Shown piece after piece: positions 60,373 through 64,000 of a DNA stretch of 64,000 nt. The notes beneath the pieces were generated by a model, which had not been told where the DNA came from, made no database searches, and saw only the letters and a program-made list of their open reading frames with translations. Made by a program: the position numbers and the translations under genes. This DNA is from Flavobacteriales bacterium. GTDB taxonomy: Bacteria > Bacteroidota > Bacteroidia > Flavobacteriales > Flavobacteriaceae. Location of the stretch: assembly GCA_027039975.1 (NCBI GenBank), contig JALWFE010000128.1:1-64000 (forward strand), read 5' to 3'. Numbering within the stretch: the stretch's first letter is position 1; every line of letters starts with the position of its first letter.

Positions 60373-61761
60373 CTATAAAAATTTTTTTTTGATTTCAGTT
60401 ATCATATCATACGCCAATTTTTCAGCTTGTTCTTGTGAACGTGCCTCCGAATAAATCCGGATTATCGGCTCTGTGTTCGATTTGCGGACTTGCACCCACG
60501 AATCGTTAAAATCTATACGTAAGCCGTCTTGTGTGTCAATTTCGGCATCCTTGTATTTTTCTGTAAAATAAGCAATGACTGACTCCAAATCAAAACCGCG
60601 TGTAACCGTCAATTTATTTTTACTCATAAAATATGACGGATATGTTTGCCGCAATGCCGACAAAGATTGAGCACTTTCTGCCAAATAAGACAGAATTAGA
60701 GCAATACCGAGCAAAGCATCTCTTCCGGCATGCAATTTGGGATAAATGACCCCTCCATTGCCTTCTCCGCCTATAACGGCATTGATTTCCCGCATTTTTT
60801 TCACCACATTGACTTCGCCGGTTTTGGCTTTATAATACTGAACCCCATAACGGTCTGACAAATCCTTTAAAGCTCTGGACGAAGACAAATTGGACACCGT
60901 ATTCCCCGGATTTTTTGACAAAATATAATCGGCAACTGCTACTAATGTATATTCTTCCCCGAACATTTGACCGTTTTCATCTATCAATGCCAAACGATCT
61001 ACGTCAGGGTCCACAACGATACCCAAGTCCGCTCTGGTTTCCGCAACCCGTTGCATAATATCTTGCAAGTTTTTTTCAAGCGGTTCGGGGTCGTGTTGAA
61101 AGTTGCCGGACACATCACAAAAAAGACAATCATAACTGACATTCAAAGCTTCTAACAATTTGGGAATAGCCAAACCGCCGGTCGAATTAATAGCATCAAC
61201 AACCACTTTAAATCCGGCTTTTTTTATGGCGTCCGTTTGCACTTCATCCATAGACAAAATGGCGGCAATATGCTCATCGATATAACCGTTTGATTTGGTT
61301 TCTATCCGGCCCAAATCATCTACTTCGGCATAATTAAAATCATTTTTTGCTATGATATCCAATAATTTTTGTCCATCGGTTGCCGATAAAAATTCCCCTC
61401 GGTCGTTGAGTAATTTTAAAGCATTCCACTGTTTCGGATTGTGACTGGCTGTTAAGATAATACCACCGTCTGCTTGCAAACCGGTTACGGCCATTTCCAC
61501 AGTCGGAGTTGTGGACAAACCCAAATCCACGACATCAATTCCCAAACCGGTCAGCGTATTTTGAACAATATTTTGAATCATAGGACCCGACAAACGGGCA
61601 TCTCTGCCAATAACAACTTTTAGATTTTTATTTGAAAATTTATCCTGCAACCAAGTTCCGTAAGCCGAAGCGAATTGAACGGCATCCAAAGGGGTTAAAT
61701 TATCGCCGGGACGACCTCCAATCGTGCCGCGGATTCCCGATATGCTTTTGATTAGACTCAT
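60373..61761 (-). CDS. glmM: Phosphoglucosamine mutase
   Basis: 462 residues. Alpha-D-phosphohexomutase: SISGIRGTIGGRPGDNLTP opening, phospho-Ser106 in ILTASHNPKQWNALK, metal loop DPDVDRLAL near 242, sugar-binding GGEGNGGVIYP near 325 and the phosphate-binding RKSNTEPIIRIYSEA near 425. It turns glucosamine-6-P into glucosamine-1-P for UDP-GlcNAc synthesis, upstream of murA. A bifunctional PGM/PMM alternative is possible, but the GEGNGG loop favours GlmM-like in this phylum. First gene before the class V enzyme; ACTTTCAACTTTCAAC run lies just upstream. Confidence 0.92.
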   Translation of the reverse strand: MSLIKSISGIRGTIGGRPGDNLTPLDAVQFASAYGTWLQDKFSNKNLKVVIGRDARLSGPMIQNIVQNTLTGLGIDVVDLGLSTTPTVEMAVTGLQADGGIILTASHNPKQWNALKLLNDRGEFLSATDGQKLLDIIAKNDFNYAEVDDLGRIETKSNGYIDEHIAAILSMDEVQTDAIKKAGFKVVVDAINSTGGLAIPKLLEALNVSYDCLFCDVSGNFQHDPEPLEKNLQDIMQRVAETRADLGIVVDPDVDRLALIDENGQMFGEEYTLVAVADYILSKNPGNTVSNLSSSRALKDLSDRYGVQYYKAKTGEVNVVKKMREINAVIGGEGNGGVIYPKLHAGRDALLGIALILSYLAESAQSLSALRQTYPSYFMSKNKLTVTRGFDLESVIAYFTEKYKDAEIDTQDGLRIDFNDSWVQVRKSNTEPIIRIYSEARSQEQAEKLAYDMITEIKKKFL

Positions 61762-62099
61762 TTTTAAGTTAGTTAAATGTTGAAAGTTGAAAGTTATTTT
61801 TATTGGTTATCTGGTTATTTGGTTATTTGATAGTCGGATGTCGGATGTATTATTCATTTTAAATTTTATTTTTTACCACAGAGTGATGCACTGAGCTTGT
61901 CGAAGTGCGGTCACTGAGCCTGTCGAAGTGTCCATTTTCAATTATCTCTCATCACTTATCCCTTGTCTCTGTATCTCTTATCCAACTCGCACTTTCTTCC
62001 ACATTACCGCTTCAATTACTGAACTTGTCGAAGTATCCACTAGGCACTAGGTACTTTCCATTAGACACTTTCCACTTCCCTTTCCTTGCTTCAAAAATA
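61762..62099. repeat. Compound repeat mosaic between glmM and the MalY-like gene
   Basis: Contains ACTTTCAACTTTC (minus-strand sense, 61779-61798), GGTTATCTGGTTATTTGG units (61805-61830), TCGGATGTCGGATG (61833-61848), a TTGTCGAAG 23-bp doublet (61889-61930), degenerate TCCCTTA heptamers (61939-61984), a single ACTGAACTTGTCGAAGTA (62018-62035) and CACTAGGCACTAGGTACTTTCC (62039-62072). No gene. Confidence 0.8.
61889..61930 (+). repeat. 23-bp direct doublet (TTGTCGAAG family)
   Basis: CACTGAGCTTGTCGAAGTG at 61889 and CACTGAGCCTGTCGAAGTG at 61912, 23 bases apart. Confidence 0.9.
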
Positions 62100-63272
62100 C
62101 TAAAATTCATTAAATACCAACATTTTTTCCAAAGCCGTTTTCAAATTGCTTTGAGGCGTGGCAATATTCAAGCGGAAATAATTTTCACCGTTTTGTCCGA
62201 AAGATTTACCGTCGTTGAGGGCTAATTTGGCTTGATTTATCAAAATATCTTTAACTTTATCATGTGGTAAATTCAATCCTGAAAAATCCAACCACATTAA
62301 AAAAGTACCTTCGGGCTTTACAGGTTTGATTTCAGGTATATGTTCAGCCAGATAACCGGTCACAAAATCGATATTAGTTTGTAAATATTTTAACAATTCC
62401 TCGAGCCATGCTTCACCTTTTTTATAAGCCGTTTCAAAAGCGATATTCCCGAAAATATTGCCGAGAAAAAGATGCATATCTTTAATTTTATTCCGGTATT
62501 TTTGTCTTAAATTTTCATTGGGAATAACAACAATCGACGTAGATAATCCGGCAATATTAAAAGTTTTACTTGGAGATGTAACAGTTACTGTTTGTTGTGC
62601 CACTGCTTCATCGATACTTGCCAAAGGTGTGTATTGATTAGGTTTGTAAATAAAATCCGCATGAATATCGTCAGAAAGAATAATAAGATTGTGTTTGACG
62701 GCAATTTCAGCCAATTCTTCCAACTCGTCCCTGCGCCATACCCGCCCGACGGGATTATGCGGATTGGCAATAATAATCATCTTGGTTTGCGGATCAATGA
62801 TGCTTCGCATGTGGTCAAAATCCATACGATAATTACCTTCTGCATCCCTTTGTAATGGATTTTCAATCAATTGACGAGCGTTTCCTTTAACCACATCAAA
62901 AAACGGATGATATACCGGCGGCTGTATGATGATTTTGTCTCCTTCGCCGGTCATACTCAAAACCGACAAAGCCAAGCCACCTACAACTCCCGGACTGAAA
63001 TCGAGCCACTGACGTGACACTTTCCAACGGTAACGCTTTCTTGCCCAACGCATATAACTTTCAAAAAAACCTTCTTGACGCATCGTATATCCCAAAACGG
63101 GATGTTCCAAACGTTTTTTGATAGCATCCAAAATAAAATCCGGTGTGGCAAAATCCATATCGGCGACCCAAAGTGGTTGTAAGTCATCACGACCAAAGAA
63201 AAAAGACATCTTATCGTATTTGATACTACCGGAACCCTTGCGATCAATCAGCCGGTCGAAATTGTAATTCAT
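62100..63272 (-). CDS. MalY/PatB-family PLP aminotransferase-lyase
   Basis: 390 residues from ATG 63272 (MNYNFDRLIDRKGSGSIKYD). Class I PLP enzyme with the MalY/PatB marks: WVADMDFATPDFILDAIKKRLEHPVLGYT, PGVVGGLALSVLSMTG, NPHNPVGRVW near 174, DDIHADF near 205, Schiff-base Lys in SPSKTFNIAGLS near 237 and the C-terminal FRLNIATP. PatB/MalY enzymes are cystathionine beta-lyases (C-S lyases); that reaction is the most probable. A perfect -7 box precedes it, and the divergent Rrf2 regulator may control it or sense thiol/Fe-S status. Confidence 0.92.
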   Translation of the reverse strand: MNYNFDRLIDRKGSGSIKYDKMSFFFGRDDLQPLWVADMDFATPDFILDAIKKRLEHPVLGYTMRQEGFFESYMRWARKRYRWKVSRQWLDFSPGVVGGLALSVLSMTGEGDKIIIQPPVYHPFFDVVKGNARQLIENPLQRDAEGNYRMDFDHMRSIIDPQTKMIIIANPHNPVGRVWRRDELEELAEIAVKHNLIILSDDIHADFIYKPNQYTPLASIDEAVAQQTVTVTSPSKTFNIAGLSTSIVVIPNENLRQKYRNKIKDMHLFLGNIFGNIAFETAYKKGEAWLEELLKYLQTNIDFVTGYLAEHIPEIKPVKPEGTFLMWLDFSGLNLPHDKVKDILINQAKLALNDGKSFGQNGENYFRLNIATPQSNLKTALEKMLVFNEF

Positions 63273-63289
63273 AAGAAATATTTTGAGTT

Positions 63290-63324
63290 CAAATGTAAGG
63301 AATATTGACGTAAGTCGAAACAAA
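63290..63324 (-). promoter_or_regulatory. Promoter of the MalY-like gene
   Basis: Minus-strand TTTG at 63321-63324 and TACATTTG at 63290-63297, 23 bases apart. It lies in the 150-base divergent region shared with the Rrf2 gene, a natural site for autoregulation. Confidence 0.6.
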
Positions 63325-63422
63325 AAAAATTATTTAAGTACGATATTTATGGCATTAAATTTGTTTTTTCATAATAGATTTTCAAACAAAATTTTTTAAT
63401 TTTACCTGAAAAAGAAAATATT

Positions 63423-63890
63423 ATGCTTTCGAATGCTTCAAAATATGCTATCAGGTCGGTTTTGTTTTTAGCGGAAAACAGTTCCGAAAAATGTAAATTC
63501 GGGGCTAAAGATATTGCTATGGAATTGGAAATACCCCTGTCTTTTATTGCCAAAATTTTACAAAAACTGGCAAAAGAACAGGTTATTTCATCTACCAAAG
63601 GACCGGGAGGCGGTTTTTATACATCAAAGAAAAATTTAAAAAATAACATCTGTACTATTTTGAATGTCATTGAAAATGAAAATATTTTTGAAGGTTGTTT
63701 CCTCGGACTACCCCGTTGCAGCGATGAAAATCCTTGCCCTATACATTTTATTGTAGCCCCTTTTAAAGATGCATTGTTAAATAAATTTGAAAATCAAACC
63801 ATTGAAGATTTTGCAAAAGAAATTAAACGGAACGGTTCGTTCTTATCATTAAAAGGAATCGATTTGAAAAGTAAAGATTTGTTAAAATAA
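63423..63890 (+). CDS. Rrf2-family transcriptional regulator with three Cys
   Basis: 155 residues. Winged helix at 1-75 (SNASKYAIRSVLFLAENSSEKCKFGAKDIAMELEIPLSFIAKILQKLAKEQVISSTKGPGGGFY), followed by a dimer helix and the ligand loop CFLGLPRCSDENPCPIH near residues 97-113. Cys spacing C-x7-C-x5-C fits the [Fe-S]-binding IscR/NsrR/RsrR type. It is therefore probably a sensor of iron-sulfur status, NO or redox. The divergently transcribed MalY-like C-S lyase is a plausible target through sulfur or cysteine metabolism. Confidence 0.92.
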   Translation: MLSNASKYAIRSVLFLAENSSEKCKFGAKDIAMELEIPLSFIAKILQKLAKEQVISSTKGPGGGFYTSKKNLKNNICTILNVIENENIFEGCFLGLPRCSDENPCPIHFIVAPFKDALLNKFENQTIEDFAKEIKRNGSFLSLKGIDLKSKDLLK

Positions 63891-64000
63891 CCTATTCATT
63901 AAGGCACATAACACACTATGAAACGGAATAAATCTTCACTTCTCATTTCTCTAAAATAAAATAGCATTTAAAGTCTAATCAGTAAAGCCTCAACAGGTAT
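63891..64000. other. Right-edge sequence
   Basis: The last 110 bases hold no recognisable gene or repeat; a gene could begin just beyond the window. Confidence 0.5.

Overview
The window is a stretch of chromosome from a low-GC member of the Bacteroidota, most like Flavobacteriia. Three things support this. A surface protein at the left edge ends in a type B type IX secretion (T9SS) C-terminal domain, and ubiE-porT and a DUF4835 (PorD-like) gene are present. Many genes are preceded by the Bacteroidota -7 promoter box TAnnTTTG, and Shine-Dalgarno sites are absent. Several families restricted to this phylum occur (DUF4290, the short Rpb6-like omega, formiminotransferase-cyclodeaminase next to typical flavobacterial housekeeping genes). 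I see no rRNA, prophage, insertion sequence, CRISPR array or integrase. One tRNA (CAT anticodon) is present.

Layout. 1-10.8 kb: T9SS cargo protein (5' truncated), a secreted protein of unknown function, a TonB-dependent receptor, two tandem DUF998-like membrane proteins, meaB, a patatin/beta-barrel fusion and a DUF3108 protein. 11-25.8 kb: housekeeping block with an HsdR_N-like nuclease-fold protein, a GT2 glycosyltransferase and murQ in one overlapping operon, then trmH-like, ftcD fusion, tRNA, a mini membrane protein, pgi, DUF4290-murA, DUF493, TauE, der, DUF4835, SDR and aat. 25.8-41 kb: DUF1573, valS, YceI lipoprotein, DUF2797, pdxH, thioredoxin-like lipoprotein, bamD-rpoZ-coaBC, a cstA / small protein / ArsA-like operon, and a 55-aa membrane protein with queD and lpxH-like genes, then a GNAT gene. 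41-56.4 kb: ABC-F, GlcNAc-kinase-like, aminotransferase, ubiE-porT, ffh, folD, an OmpA-HhH pair, MATE, DUF302-retropepsin and thiL. 56.4-64 kb: polyprenyl synthase, a decayed region, rhomboid, class V PLP enzyme, glmM, MalY-like and an Rrf2 regulator.

Functional themes are envelope building (murQ, murA, glmM, lpxH-like, bamD, OmpA, polyprenyl diphosphate for carrier lipid or menaquinone with ubiE), T9SS-dependent secretion, translation and protein targeting (valS, ffh, der, aat), and one-carbon, B12 and PLP metabolism (ftcD, folD, meaB, pdxH).

The most unusual material is not in the coding genes. The intergenic spaces are mosaics of short dispersed repeats: REP-like palindromes of several families, a 23-bp unit that occurs three times as an exact direct doublet, 9/18-bp tandem arrays, and ACTTTCAACTTT-type runs that always point toward the next gene start. 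A GC-rich, potentially structured leader of about 220 nt precedes bamD. I did not find a clear new defence or mobile system. The best candidates for undescribed biology are the bamD leader, the CstA/ArsA-like operon, the mini-protein with a sorting-signal-like tail, and the repeat mosaic.
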